A stretch of 64,000 nt of DNA, from assembly GCF_905397375.1 (NCBI RefSeq), contig NZ_CAJPVG010000009.1, positions 62,001 through 126,000 on the forward strand. The letters are read 5' to 3'. The stretch's first letter is position 1; every line of letters starts with the position of its first letter. The translations under genes were made by a program, and so were the position numbers. Positions 1-8,774 of the stretch are shown here, piece by piece. The notes below the pieces were generated by a model, which was not told the origin of the DNA, searched no databases, and saw only the letters and a program-made list of their open reading frames with translations. The stretch comes from Ralstonia mannitolilytica (GTDB lineage Bacteria > Pseudomonadota > Gammaproteobacteria > Burkholderiales > Burkholderiaceae).

Positions 1-614
1 TGGCTCAGCCGCCGCACGAGCGTAGAGGCCCGACCGTCTCCCGCCACCGAGCGCACGTCGCAGAAGTACGTGCGCATGAGGGCCGAGGCGTAGTCGGTCG
101 GCCCGCCGTTGCCCACGCGCTGCCAGTCGCCGGCGGCCTTGTAGGCGTTCATGCTGGCGGAGTCGGCGTTGGCGCTTTCGTTCATGTCGACGGCGCGATT
201 GCCGACCCACTGGTTGGTGTCGTTGCGCAGCGTCGCGTAGATGCGGCGCTCGGCGGTGTCGCAGCGCAGGCCTTCGTAGTTGACGTTGCGCGCGCCGGTC
301 CGGCTGGTGATCAGCACCGTGTAGCGCACCACGTTGTCCTTGCCGATGGACACCGATTTCGGATCGATCGCAAAGCGCAGCGGTGAATCGCTGCGGCCGC
401 CGACCTCAAACGGCACCGCATCGCGGTCGACCGGCGGAGCGGGGAAGGTGACAGCGTCTTCCTTGAACGGCTTGTCATTGAACGGGTCCAGCAGCAGCCT
501 GTCTTCGAGATCGCCAGTGCGGTTGTGGCCACATGCCGCCAACGCCAGCGCAGCCGCCAGCGCGAGCGGCACGAGAGCGCGTCGCGCTCCACGTGTCGTC
601 GTCTTCAGAGTCAC
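1..614 (-). CDS. CNP1-like family lipoprotein (3' end outside the window)
   Basis: Reading leftwards from a GTG at 614, the frame stays open to the edge of the window, so the C-terminus is missing. The first 28 residues are a signal peptide ending in a lipobox (LALAAC, Cys28), which predicts an envelope lipoprotein. The rest (motifs DPFNDKPFKEDAV, NVNYEGLRCDT, ERRIYATL) looks like the CNP1-like family of betaproteobacteria, whose function is unknown. The GTG start overlaps the rppH stop codon (GTGA), so the two genes are probably translationally coupled. The family call is from memory of these motifs; the lipoprotein call is seen directly. Confidence 0.75.
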   Translation of the reverse strand, partial: MTLKTTTRGARRALVPLALAAALALAACGHNRTGDLEDRLLLDPFNDKPFKEDAVTFPAPPVDRDAVPFEVGGRSDSPLRFAIDPKSVSIGKDNVVRYTVLITSRTGARNVNYEGLRCDTAERRIYATLRNDTNQWVGNRAVDMNESANADSASMNAYKAAGDWQRVGNGGPTDYASALMRTYFCDVRSVAGDGRASTLVRRLS

Positions 615-1321
615 GAATTGTCCTTGGGAACCGTGTCGTCGGGGTTGGGAGAGGAGGAGGGGCCCGGCAGGGGCACGCTTACCGTTTCGACGATGACCGT
701 GGTGGACGTGGCCGTCGTCAGCGCCGGTTGCGGGCGCTGTCCGCGCCCAGGTGGATCGCTGCGGCCTGCCTGGGCGCCGGGGCGCTCGCGGCCGTCGCGC
801 TCGCGGTGCTGGCCCGTGCGCCCGTAGGGCGACAGCGGTGCACGGTTCTGCCGCTGCACGAAGCGCGACAGCTCCGACAGCGCCAGCTGGTACACCTCGC
901 GCTTGAACTCGATGACGGCGTCCAGCGGCACCCAGTACTGGCTCCACCGCCAGGCATCGAACTCCGGATGCTCGGTGGCGCGCAGCTGGATGTCGCAGTC
1001 GCGACCGACCATGCGCAGCAGGAACCAGATCTGTTTCTGGCCCCGATAGTGGCCGCGGATCTCGCGGCGGATGAACTTGTCCGGCACCTCATACCGCAGC
1101 CAGTCGCGCGTGCGACCGACGATCCGGACGTGTTCCGGCAGCAGGCCAACTTCTTCGTGCAGTTCGCGGTACATCGCCTGTTCGGGCGTTTCGCCGTACT
1201 TGATGCCGCCTTGTGGAAACTGCCAGGAGTGCTCGCCAATGCGCTTGCCCCAGAACACCTCGTTTCTTGCGTTGATGAGGATGATGCCGACGTTCGGGCG
1301 GAAGCCTTCACGATCGAGCAT
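611..1321 (-). CDS. rppH: RNA pyrophosphohydrolase RppH (Nudix)
   Basis: RppH removes pyrophosphate from the 5' triphosphate end of mRNA and so starts 5'-end-dependent decay by RNase E. The Nudix box is complete at residues 38-60 (G38, E44, R52-E53-L54, E56-E57, G59), and the N-terminal motif RPNVGIILIN is typical of RppH. The catalytic domain ends near residue 160. A further roughly 75 residues form a Ser/Pro/Arg-rich, probably disordered tail, which is common in Burkholderiales but absent from E. coli RppH (176 residues). The ATG at 1321 lies about 33 bases from a perfect TATAAT. The gene is divergent from proS and overlaps the lipoprotein gene downstream. Confidence 0.95.
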   Translation of the reverse strand: MLDREGFRPNVGIILINARNEVFWGKRIGEHSWQFPQGGIKYGETPEQAMYRELHEEVGLLPEHVRIVGRTRDWLRYEVPDKFIRREIRGHYRGQKQIWFLLRMVGRDCDIQLRATEHPEFDAWRWSQYWVPLDAVIEFKREVYQLALSELSRFVQRQNRAPLSPYGRTGQHRERDGRERPGAQAGRSDPPGRGQRPQPALTTATSTTVIVETVSVPLPGPSSSPNPDDTVPKDNS

Positions 1322-1353
1322 GACTGCACCTCGAATACTTTAGAATTACGCCG

Positions 1354-1359
1354 ATTATA
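1354..1359 (-). promoter_or_regulatory. -10 element upstream of rppH
   Basis: The minus strand reads a perfect TATAAT here, about 33 bases before the rppH start codon. I see no good -35 hexamer at 17 bases; GTGACA lies at a 19-base spacing (1379-1384). It is the best candidate promoter in the rppH/proS divergent spacer (1322-1540), where I see no small gene. Confidence 0.45.
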
Positions 1360-1540
1360 GAGCGGCCCGTGGCCCGGCTGTCACCGAAGCCGAAATGTTG
1401 CCGCTCACTCGCGCCTCCTGGGGGAGGGCGCCGAGCACGCCAATGTGCGGCCGACGCCTCGTCTCATCTCCTGATTCCGGTGGCTTTTGCCCTTGTTCTC
1501 GCGGCTTTGGTTCGCCGCGCCATCCCTTATTGTCAGTCGC

Positions 1541-3265
1541 ATGAAAGCGTCCCAGTTCTTCATTTCCACCCTCAAGGAAGCGCCCGCCGACGCGGAGATC
1601 GTCTCGCACAAGCTGATGATGCGTGCCGGCATGATCAAGAAGCTCGGCGCGGGCCTCTATACGTATATGCCCGTGGGTCTGCGCGTGATCCGCAAGGTCG
1701 AGCAGATCGTGCGTGAGGAAATGAACGCCGCCGGCGCGGTGGAAGTGCTGATGCCGGTCGTGCAGCCGGGCGAGCTGTGGCAGGAGACTGGCCGCTGGGA
1801 CAAGATGGGCGACGAGCTCCTGCGCTTCAAGGACCGCCACGAGCGCGACTTCGTCATCCAGCCGACCTCGGAAGAGGTGGTCACGGACATCGCCCGCACC
1901 GAGATCCGCTCGTACAAGCAGTTGCCGGTCAACTTCTACCAGATCCAGACCAAGTTCCGTGACGAGCGCCGTCCGCGCTTCGGCGTCATGCGTGGCCGCG
2001 AATTCACCATGAAGGACGCGTACTCCTTCGACCGCGACGCGGAAGGGCTCAAGGTCTCGTACCAGAAGATGTTCGACGCATACATGCGCATCTTCCGGCG
2101 TTTTGGCTTGGAGTTCCGCGCGGTGGCGGCCGACAACGGCGCCATCGGCGGTTCGGGCTCGCAGGAATTCCACGTGATTGCCGAGACGGGCGAAGACGCC
2201 ATCGTGTACTGCCCGACGTCGGACTACGCCGCCAACGTCGAGGCCGCCGAGGCCGTGGCGCCGGCCACGCCCCGCGGTGCCGCCACGGAGGTGCTCACGA
2301 AGACCCACACGCCTGGCCGCGCCAAGTGCGAGGCGGTGGCCGAACAGCTGGGCATTCCGCTGTCGCGCACGGTCAAGTCGATCGTGCTGGCGACGGACGT
2401 GGATGGCGGCGAGCCGCAGATCTGGCTGCTGCTGCTGCGCGGCGATCACGAGCTCAACGAGGTGAAGGCATCGAAGGTGCCGGGCCTGGCCGATTTCCGC
2501 TTCGCCACCGAGGGCGAAATCCTGCGTGCATTCGGCACGCGTCCCGGTTACCTGGGCCCCATCGGCACCAAGCACCCGGTCAAGGTGGTGGCGGACCGCA
2601 CCGTGGCGGTGATGAGCGACTTCGTCGTCGGTGCCAACGAAGAGGATTACCACTACACCGGTGCCAACTGGGGCCGCGACCTGCCCGAGCCGGAAGTCTA
2701 CGACCTGCGCAACGTCGTGGAAGGCGACCCTTCGCCGGACGGCAAGGGCACGCTCGCCATCTGCCGCGGCATTGAAGTCGGCCACGTCTTCATGCTCGGC
2801 ACCAAGTATTCGGAGGCGATGAACGCCACGTTCCTCGACGAGAACGGCAAGACCCAGCCCATGGTGATGGGCTGCTACGGCATCGGCATCACGCGGATCC
2901 TCGGCGCGGCCATCGAGCAGAACTACGATGCGCGCGGCATCATCTGGCCGGCGTCGATCGCGCCGTTCCAGGTCGTGATCTGTCCCGTGGGCTATGACCG
3001 CTCCGACGCCGTGCGCGCCGAGGCCGACCGCCTGCACGCAGAGTTGGTCGCCGCAGGCATCGACGTCATCCTGGATGACCGTGGCGAGCGCCCGGGCGCG
3101 ATGTTCGCCGACTGGGAGCTGATCGGCGTGCCGTTCCGCGTCGTGGTGGGTGACCGCGGCCTCAAGGAAGGCAAGCTGGAATTCCAGGGCCGCCGCGATG
3201 AGGCCGCCACCGCCGTGGCGCCGGCCGATGTGCTGGCCACACTGAAGGCGCGTCTCGCGCAATAA
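1541..3265 (+). CDS. proS: Proline--tRNA ligase
   Basis: A 574-residue class II aminoacyl-tRNA synthetase that charges tRNA-Pro with proline in the cytosol. The length fits the long bacterial ProS type, which has an editing (YbaK-like) domain inserted between class II motifs 2 and 3. Visible landmarks are the N-terminal KASQFFISTLKEAP, motif 2 around KFRDERRPRFGVMRGREFTMKD (split here as FRDERRPRFG and REFTMKDAYSF), the insertion at about residues 225-380, motif 3 near GCYGIGITRI, and the C-terminal anticodon-binding domain. I chose the ATG at 1541 because earlier in-frame codons encode sequence foreign to the family. A lytic transglycosylase gene starts 13 bases after the stop. Confidence 0.97.
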   Translation: MKASQFFISTLKEAPADAEIVSHKLMMRAGMIKKLGAGLYTYMPVGLRVIRKVEQIVREEMNAAGAVEVLMPVVQPGELWQETGRWDKMGDELLRFKDRHERDFVIQPTSEEVVTDIARTEIRSYKQLPVNFYQIQTKFRDERRPRFGVMRGREFTMKDAYSFDRDAEGLKVSYQKMFDAYMRIFRRFGLEFRAVAADNGAIGGSGSQEFHVIAETGEDAIVYCPTSDYAANVEAAEAVAPATPRGAATEVLTKTHTPGRAKCEAVAEQLGIPLSRTVKSIVLATDVDGGEPQIWLLLLRGDHELNEVKASKVPGLADFRFATEGEILRAFGTRPGYLGPIGTKHPVKVVADRTVAVMSDFVVGANEEDYHYTGANWGRDLPEPEVYDLRNVVEGDPSPDGKGTLAICRGIEVGHVFMLGTKYSEAMNATFLDENGKTQPMVMGCYGIGITRILGAAIEQNYDARGIIWPASIAPFQVVICPVGYDRSDAVRAEADRLHAELVAAGIDVILDDRGERPGAMFADWELIGVPFRVVVGDRGLKEGKLEFQGRRDEAATAVAPADVLATLKARLAQ

Positions 3266-3278
3266 CGCACGCCACCGC

Positions 3279-4016
3279 ATGTGCTGCCGCCTGCCCCGTC
3301 CGATTTCCGCCGCACTGTGTGCGGCCGTGCTGCTTGCAGGCGCGCAGGCGGCGTGGGCGGGCGCGCAGAAAGAGGAATACCTGGCGGACTCCGTGCGCAG
3401 TGCGCTGTCTGCCGCCGTGGCCGACAGCCGCCCGCTGCGCCCCGTGTTTGCCAGCAATGAGGAGCAGCTCGGCTACCTGCGCTGGCTGGCCGAGATGTCG
3501 GTGCGCCTGTCGAGCAAGATTCCGCAGGCGTCGGTACGCGTCGAGCTGATCGAGACGGCGTACTACGAGGCCAAGCGCGCGGGCCTGGACCCGGCGCTCG
3601 TACTCGGCCTGATCCAGGTGGAAAGCGGTTTCCGCAAGTACGCCATCAGCAGCGCCGGCGCGATGGGCCTGATGCAGGTGATGCCGTTCTGGACGCGTTC
3701 CATCGGCGACAAGGACGTCCGCAAGCTCTTCCACCTGCAGAGCAACCTGCGCTACGGCTGCACGATCCTGCGGCATTACCTCGACATGGAAGGCGGCAAC
3801 CTGTACCTGGCGCTGGGCCGCTACAACGGCAGCCGGGGCCAGCCGCAATATCCGAATGCGGTGCTGGCGGCGTGGAAGCGCTGGCAGTACGAGGAGTCGA
3901 GCGCCATGACGGTATCCGCGCCGGTTCCGGCCGAACCTGGCCGGCGTGCAAAGGCCGCGCCGGAGGCACCCGCGCGCAACCCGTTCTCGCCGCTGCGGAT
4001 CGCCGGCGGTTCGTGA
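3279..4016 (+). CDS. Lytic transglycosylase, SLT domain
   Basis: A secreted 245-residue murein-cleaving enzyme with a Sec signal peptide (hydrophobic residues 9-26, likely cut after AWA). The lysozyme-like SLT domain spans about residues 90-210. The catalytic glutamate is E115 in IQVESGF, followed by the family motif GLMQVMP (130-136) and ALGRYNGS, where substrate contacts usually lie. The last 40 residues are Ala/Pro-rich and probably disordered. It sits 13 bases behind proS and is likely cotranscribed. Which Slt subfamily it belongs to is not clear from sequence alone. Confidence 0.9.
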   Translation: MCCRLPRPISAALCAAVLLAGAQAAWAGAQKEEYLADSVRSALSAAVADSRPLRPVFASNEEQLGYLRWLAEMSVRLSSKIPQASVRVELIETAYYEAKRAGLDPALVLGLIQVESGFRKYAISSAGAMGLMQVMPFWTRSIGDKDVRKLFHLQSNLRYGCTILRHYLDMEGGNLYLALGRYNGSRGQPQYPNAVLAAWKRWQYEESSAMTVSAPVPAEPGRRAKAAPEAPARNPFSPLRIAGGS

Positions 4017-4079
4017 TCGTCCTCTAGCGGGCGGTCGGCCTACAATAGGGCCATCTTTCCCGCTCGCTGCATCCTGCGC

Positions 4080-4946
4080 ATGTCTACGACCCAACCGTAC
4101 GCGACGATGTCCGACGCGCTGCACGACTGGCTGCAGCGTCACGTGGACGAAGGCTTCGAGGCAGAGCCGCTGGTGGCCTCGATGGTGCAATCCGGCTATG
4201 ACGGCGCCTTCGCACGGCGCGTGGTCGAGGAGGCGCTTGCCCGTCGCGCGCCGGCTCCTTCCGGGGCGCCCGTACCCGTCCCTGCCGTGGAGGCGCCGGA
4301 TGAGAACAGCAATGCCGTCCGCACGGCCGACGGCGATATTCCGATCCTCTTCGCCATCGAAACGCCGCGCATCGTGCTGTTCCAGCACTTCCTCTCGGAC
4401 GACGAGTGCGACCAGCTGATCGCCATCGGGCGGAATCGGCTCAAGCGTTCACCGGTGGTGAACCCCGAGACCGGCGAGGAAAACCTGATCGCCGCGCGCA
4501 CCAGTGAGGGTGCGATGTTCCAGGTGGGCGAGCACCCGCTCATCGCCCGGATCGAGGCGCGGATCGCGCAGGCCGTGGGCGTACCGGTCGAGCACGGCGA
4601 GGGCTTCCAGGTGCTGCACTATGAGCCGGGCGGCGAATATCAGCCGCACTTCGATTTCTTCAATCCGGGCCGCACCGGCGAGGCGCGCCAGCTCGAGGTC
4701 GGCGGCCAGCGCGTGGCCACCATGGTCATCTACCTGAACAGCGTGCAGGCCGGCGGCGCGACGGGCTTTCCGAAGCTCGGGCTGGAGGTGGCGCCAGTCA
4801 AGGGCAACGCGGTCTTCTTCGTCTACAAGCGGCCCGATGGCACGCTCGATGAAGACACGCTGCATGCCGGCCTGCCGGTCGAGCGCGGCGAAAAGTGGAT
4901 CGCCACCAAGTGGTTGCGCGAACGCCCGTACCGCCGCAGTGCCTGA
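4080..4946 (+). CDS. Prolyl 4-hydroxylase-like 2OG-Fe(II) oxygenase
   Basis: A 288-residue cytoplasmic 2-oxoglutarate- and iron-dependent dioxygenase. The double-stranded beta-helix domain occupies about residues 95-283. The Fe(II) facial triad is H190 and D192 (YQPHFDFF) plus H262 (LHAGLPV), and K272 is the expected 2-oxoglutarate-binding basic residue. The N-terminal 75 residues are a separate helical segment with an Ala/Pro linker. Family members hydroxylate prolines in proteins or peptides (EF-Tu in some bacteria), but the substrate cannot be read here. A TACAAT -10-like hexamer lies at 4041-4046, 34 bases before the ATG. Confidence 0.85.
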   Translation: MSTTQPYATMSDALHDWLQRHVDEGFEAEPLVASMVQSGYDGAFARRVVEEALARRAPAPSGAPVPVPAVEAPDENSNAVRTADGDIPILFAIETPRIVLFQHFLSDDECDQLIAIGRNRLKRSPVVNPETGEENLIAARTSEGAMFQVGEHPLIARIEARIAQAVGVPVEHGEGFQVLHYEPGGEYQPHFDFFNPGRTGEARQLEVGGQRVATMVIYLNSVQAGGATGFPKLGLEVAPVKGNAVFFVYKRPDGTLDEDTLHAGLPVERGEKWIATKWLRERPYRRSA

Positions 4947-4961
4947 GCGACGGTCGGGCGC

Positions 4962-5555
4962 ATGGAATACACGTTCCTCTCGGCGACGATTCTGCTGGTG
5001 CTGATCACCGATCCGCTCGGCAACATTCCCATCTTCATCTCTGCGCTCCGGCCGGTGCCGGTGGAGCGGCGCAACCGCGTGGTGCTGCGCGAGGTCGGCA
5101 TCGCGTTTGCGCTGCTGCTCGTCTTCATGTTCTTCGGCGAGGGCTTTCTGCGCATGATGAGCCTGACCGACATGTCGCTGCAGATCGCGGGCGGCATCGT
5201 GCTGTTCCTGATCGCGCTGCGCATGATCTTTCCGCGCGAAGGCGCCGCCGATGCGCAGCCGACCACCGAGCCCTTCATCGTGCCGCTGGCGATTCCCGCC
5301 ATCGCTGGGCCGTCGGCGATGGCCACGGTGATGCTGCTGGTGTCGCAGGCGCCGGGTCGCATGTGGACATGGGTCGGCTCGCTATGCGCGACGATGGCCG
5401 TGTGCGCGGTGGTGTTGCTGAGCGCCACGCACATCCAGCGACTGGTGGGCGAGCGTACCGTGATGGCCTTCGAGCGGCTGATGGGACTGATCCTGGTGGC
5501 GATCTCGGTCGAGATGCTGCTCAAGGGCATCCGCATCTTCGCCCAACAGCTTTGA
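4962..5555 (+). CDS. MarC family integral membrane protein
   Basis: A 197-residue protein with about six hydrophobic segments and the family motifs ITDPLGNIPIF (N-terminal half) and PLAIPAIAGPSAMATV (middle), which are related in sequence and mark the two inverted halves of MarC/UPF0056 proteins. It is an inner-membrane protein of unknown transport role; the name comes from the E. coli mar locus, but a role in antibiotic resistance is not supported. It starts 15 bases after the oxygenase gene and is followed by a bidirectional terminator. Confidence 0.9.
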   Translation: MEYTFLSATILLVLITDPLGNIPIFISALRPVPVERRNRVVLREVGIAFALLLVFMFFGEGFLRMMSLTDMSLQIAGGIVLFLIALRMIFPREGAADAQPTTEPFIVPLAIPAIAGPSAMATVMLLVSQAPGRMWTWVGSLCATMAVCAVVLLSATHIQRLVGERTVMAFERLMGLILVAISVEMLLKGIRIFAQQL

Positions 5556-5571
5556 GCGCGGCGCCGGCAAC

Positions 5572-5604
5572 AAAAAGGGCGACTCGGTGGTCGCCCATTT
5601 TTTT
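5572..5604. terminator. Bidirectional intrinsic terminator between marC-type gene and hpt
   Basis: A 7-bp stem (GGGCGAC, 5577-5583, with GTCGCCC, 5590-5596) encloses a 6-base loop. It has a T-run at 5598-5604 on the plus strand and an A-run at 5572-5576 that becomes a U-run on the minus strand. It lies between two convergent genes, so it can end transcription both ways. Confidence 0.9.
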
Positions 5605-5618
5605 GCCCGCGCGCTACG

Positions 5619-6167
5619 TCAGGTGTTCTTGAGCGCGCGGATGCTCGGCAGGTTGCGCCAGTAGCCCTTGGCGTCCATGCCGCAGCCGAACACGTACCGG
5701 TCCGGCACGGAAAAACCGCAGAAATCGGGGTACAGCGGCTTGTCCTTGGCGAGCTTCTTCTCGCACAGCACGGCGGAGTAGAACTCGGCGGCGCCCATGT
5801 CGATGATGCGCGAGCGGATGGCGGCCATCGTTTCGCCTTCGTCGAGGATGTCGTCGAGCACCAGCACCGTGCGGCCCTTGACCGACTCGCGCGGCGCGAC
5901 GCGCCATTGCATCTCGCCGCCCACCGTCTGGTTGTTGTAGCGCGAGAGGTGGATGTAGTCGAACTCCAGGGGGAAGGTCAGCTTGGGCAGCAGCATGCCG
6001 GTAAAGACGGCCGCGCCTCCCATGACGGAGAGCACCATCGGGAAGGTGTCGCCGATCTTCTCGGTGATCTCTTCGGCCATGCGGTCCAGCGAGCCGCGCA
6101 CGGCCTCTTCGCTGACGATTTCTTCGGAGTTCGCCCAGAGTTCGCGGGCCTGTTCTGCGCTCAGCAT
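5619..6167 (-). CDS. hpt: Hypoxanthine(-guanine) phosphoribosyltransferase
   Basis: A 182-residue type I phosphoribosyltransferase of the purine salvage pathway. It joins hypoxanthine or guanine to PRPP, giving IMP or GMP, in the cytosol. The PRPP-binding motif VLVLDDILDEG is at residues 101-111, and the C-terminal KPLYPDFCGFSVPDRYVFG carries the base-recognition region. ATG at 6167. It is convergent with the MarC-type gene and lies 67 bases downstream of ffh on the same strand. Substrate preference between hypoxanthine and guanine is not decidable from sequence alone. Confidence 0.92.
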   Translation of the reverse strand: MLSAEQARELWANSEEIVSEEAVRGSLDRMAEEITEKIGDTFPMVLSVMGGAAVFTGMLLPKLTFPLEFDYIHLSRYNNQTVGGEMQWRVAPRESVKGRTVLVLDDILDEGETMAAIRSRIIDMGAAEFYSAVLCEKKLAKDKPLYPDFCGFSVPDRYVFGCGMDAKGYWRNLPSIRALKNT

Positions 6168-6234
6168 CGTGTCAGTGGGGGGAAACGGTTCGGTTCAAAT
6201 CGGTCAGGGGGTTCGAGGCGACAGGGTAGCCGCC

Positions 6235-7650
6235 TCAGCGGCCGCCGAACAAGCCCTTCATGCCGCCTTTCATGCCGCCCATGGCGCGCATCATCTTCAT
6301 CATGCCGCCGCCCTTGAGCTTCTTCATCATGCCTTGCATCTGCTCGAACTGGTTGAGCAGGCGGTTGACTTCCTGCACCTGCACGCCCGCACCGGCGGCA
6401 ATGCGGCGCTTGCGGCTCGCCTTGATCAACTCCGGCTTGGCGCGCTCGGCCGGCGTCATGCTGTTGATGATGCCTTCCATGCGGCGGACCTGCTTTTCGG
6501 CCTGGTCCATGTTGGCGCCCTGCGCCTGCTGCGCCATCTGCGCCGGGAGCTTGTCGATCAGGCTGCCCAGGCCGCCCATCTTCTTCATCTGGCCGATCTG
6601 GGCCTTGAAGTCTTCCAGGTCGAAGCCGCCGGTCTTCTTGATCTTGGCCGCGAGCTTCTGCGCCTCCTCCATGTCGACACCGCGCTGCGCCTCTTCGACC
6701 AGCGCGAGGATGTCGCCCATGCCCAGGATGCGCTGGGCCATGCGGTCGGGGTAGAACGGCTCCAGCCCGTCGAGCTTCTCGGCCACGCCGACGAACTTGA
6801 TCGGCTTGCCCGTGATGTGACGCACCGACAGCGCCGCGCCGCCGCGTGCATCGCCGTCGAGCTTGGTGAGCACCACGCCCGTGAGCGGCAGGGTGTCGTT
6901 GAACGCCTTGGCGGTGTTGACGGCATCCTGGCCGAGCATCGCGTCGACCACGAACAGCGTTTCGGCCGGCTTGAGCGTGGCGTGCAGCGCGGCGATCTCC
7001 TGCATCATCGCCTCGTCAATGCCAAGGCGGCCGGCCGTGTCGACGATCAGCACGTCGTGGTAGTGCTTCTTGGCCCAGTCCACTGCGGCGGCGGCAATGT
7101 CCACCGGCTTCTGGTCGGGCTGCGAGGGGAAGAAGTCGGCGCCGACCTGCTCCGAGACGGTCTTCAGCTGCGCGATGGCGGCGGGGCGGTACACGTCGCA
7201 CGACACCGTCAGCACTTTCTTCTTCTTGTTCTCTTTGAGCCACTTGGCCAGCTTGCCGACGGTGGTGGTCTTGCCGGCACCCTGCAGGCCGGCCATCAGG
7301 ATGATCGCGGGCGGCGTGACGTTGAGGTTCAACTCCGCCGCACGGCCGCCGAGGACGTTGTTGTCGACGCCTTCGAGCGCTTCCTGGCCGCCGATGATGG
7401 CGGTCAGCTCACGCTGCACGATGCCGACCAGCGCCTGCCCCGGCGAGAGGCTCGTGATGACTTCCTCGCCGAGCGCCTTTTCCTTGACGCGGGCAATGAA
7501 CTCGCGCACGACCGGCAGCGCCACGTCGGCCTCGAGCAGCGCCAGGCGGACTTCGCGCAGCATCTCGGCGGTATTGGCTTCGGTGAGGCGCGCTTCGCCG
7601 CGCATGGTCTTGACCACGCGCGCGAGCCGTTGGGTCAGGTTATCCAGCAT
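6235..7650 (-). CDS. ffh: Signal recognition particle protein Ffh
   Basis: The protein subunit of the bacterial SRP. It binds 4.5S RNA and signal sequences of nascent inner-membrane proteins and delivers them to FtsY. At 471 residues it has the standard order: N-domain helical bundle (1-90), G domain with P-loop GLQGAGKTT (121-129) and DTAGRLG, then the Met-rich M domain with the RNA-binding region near SRKRRIAAGAG. The C-terminus is a Gly/Met/Lys-rich tail, typical of proteobacterial Ffh. The ATG at 7650 has a divergent cytochrome assembly gene on its other side. Confidence 0.97.
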   Translation of the reverse strand: MLDNLTQRLARVVKTMRGEARLTEANTAEMLREVRLALLEADVALPVVREFIARVKEKALGEEVITSLSPGQALVGIVQRELTAIIGGQEALEGVDNNVLGGRAAELNLNVTPPAIILMAGLQGAGKTTTVGKLAKWLKENKKKKVLTVSCDVYRPAAIAQLKTVSEQVGADFFPSQPDQKPVDIAAAAVDWAKKHYHDVLIVDTAGRLGIDEAMMQEIAALHATLKPAETLFVVDAMLGQDAVNTAKAFNDTLPLTGVVLTKLDGDARGGAALSVRHITGKPIKFVGVAEKLDGLEPFYPDRMAQRILGMGDILALVEEAQRGVDMEEAQKLAAKIKKTGGFDLEDFKAQIGQMKKMGGLGSLIDKLPAQMAQQAQGANMDQAEKQVRRMEGIINSMTPAERAKPELIKASRKRRIAAGAGVQVQEVNRLLNQFEQMQGMMKKLKGGGMMKMMRAMGGMKGGMKGLFGGR

Positions 7651-7697
7651 GACAGTGACAGGAATCCGGAATGGGGGACAGCGTTGGGGAAGAAGCG

Positions 7698-7724
7698 GCC
7701 GGCGCGGGCTTGCGTCGCGCCGGC
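7698..7724. repeat. GC-rich inverted repeat in the ffh/ccsA-like divergent spacer
   Basis: Perfect 9-bp arms (GCCGGCGCG at 7698-7706 and its complement at 7716-7724) flank a 9-base loop. There is no T-run, so it is not a terminator. It lies 48 bases from the ffh start and about 100 bases before the divergent gene, and could be a leader hairpin for ffh or a DNA-level element. Its role is unknown. Confidence 0.4.
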
Positions 7725-7825
7725 TCGAATGGGGTTATTGCCAGCATGTTGCGTCGCCGCCCGGTGGGGGCCTCGGCGGGGCGGGCCCCGGCCAAAACCA
7801 GGGTGCGCTGCGGTAAACTGTGCAA

Positions 7826-8737
7826 ATGGTGATTGTACTGTATGCGCTGACGGCGCTTCTCTACGGCACCCTCGCCTGGGCGGCGTGGGCGCGACGCGGC
7901 GGGCTCGAGGCTCCGGCCGCGGCTGGAGCCATCGGCGCGGGCGGGCACCCACCCGGCGGTACGGTCCTCGTGCCGCCGCCGCCGGCGTCCGCGGGCACTG
8001 CGCCCGGCTGGTGGCGCTGGGCGCTGCTCGGCGCGCTGTGCGCCCACGGCCTGCTGCTGCACGAGACGATCTTCCCGCCCAGCGCGATGGTGTTCGGTTT
8101 CGCCTATGCGCTCTCGGCCATGCTGTGGCTGGGTGTGGGCATCTTCTGGATCGAAAGCCTTTTCTTCTCGCTGGCCGGCCTCGGGCTGCTGGTGATGCCC
8201 GTGGCGCTGGTCGGCAGCCTGCTGCCGCTGGCCTTTCCCGGCGCGCAGATTCTCGGCTACGCGGCCAGCCCCCTGTTCAAGCTCCACTTTGCCATCGCCA
8301 ACGTGGCCTACGGGCTGTTCACGCTGGCGGCGTTCCACGCGATCCTGATGCTGGCCGCCGAGCGCCGTCTGCATACCATGCACCGTCCGGCAGAAGGCGG
8401 GTGGCTGAGCCGCTGGCTCGACCTGCTGCCGCCGCTGCTCACGCTCGAAAAGCTGCTGTTCCGCCTGATCGGCGCCGGTTTCGTGCTGCTCACCCTGACC
8501 ATCGCCTCGGGCGTGCTGTTCTCCGAGCAGCTGTTCCACCGCGCCGTCCATTTCGATCACAAGAACGTCTTTGCGGTGCTGTCGTGGCTCATGTTCGGCG
8601 GCATCCTGATCGGCCGCCACTTCTATGGCTGGCGTGGCCGGGTGGCGCTGCGCTGGGTGATGGCCGCCTTCGCGATCCTGCTGCTGGCCTACGTGGGCAG
8701 CCGCTTCGTGCTCGAGGTCATCCTGCATCGCACGTAG
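7826..8737 (+). CDS. Cytochrome c assembly (CcsA/YpjD-type) inner-membrane protein
   Basis: A 303-residue protein with about eight predicted membrane spans. The CcsA/CcmC-type domain covers the C-terminal two-thirds (motifs HFAIANVAYGLFTLAAFHAI, SGVLFSEQLFHRAVHFDHKNVFAVLSW seen in pieces). Conserved histidines (in VILHRT, HFDHKN and FHAIL) could ligate haem. The family includes haem-handling proteins for cytochrome c maturation and the YpjD/HemX-type homologues found next to ffh in many proteobacteria, which matches this context. I start at the ATG at 7826; a GTG two codons upstream is also possible. A TAAACT hexamer lies just before the start. Confidence 0.82.
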   Translation: MVIVLYALTALLYGTLAWAAWARRGGLEAPAAAGAIGAGGHPPGGTVLVPPPPASAGTAPGWWRWALLGALCAHGLLLHETIFPPSAMVFGFAYALSAMLWLGVGIFWIESLFFSLAGLGLLVMPVALVGSLLPLAFPGAQILGYAASPLFKLHFAIANVAYGLFTLAAFHAILMLAAERRLHTMHRPAEGGWLSRWLDLLPPLLTLEKLLFRLIGAGFVLLTLTIASGVLFSEQLFHRAVHFDHKNVFAVLSWLMFGGILIGRHFYGWRGRVALRWVMAAFAILLLAYVGSRFVLEVILHRT

Positions 8738-8774
8738 CCGGCCTGCGCGGCTGTCCGACCCTGTTCCGTTTCCC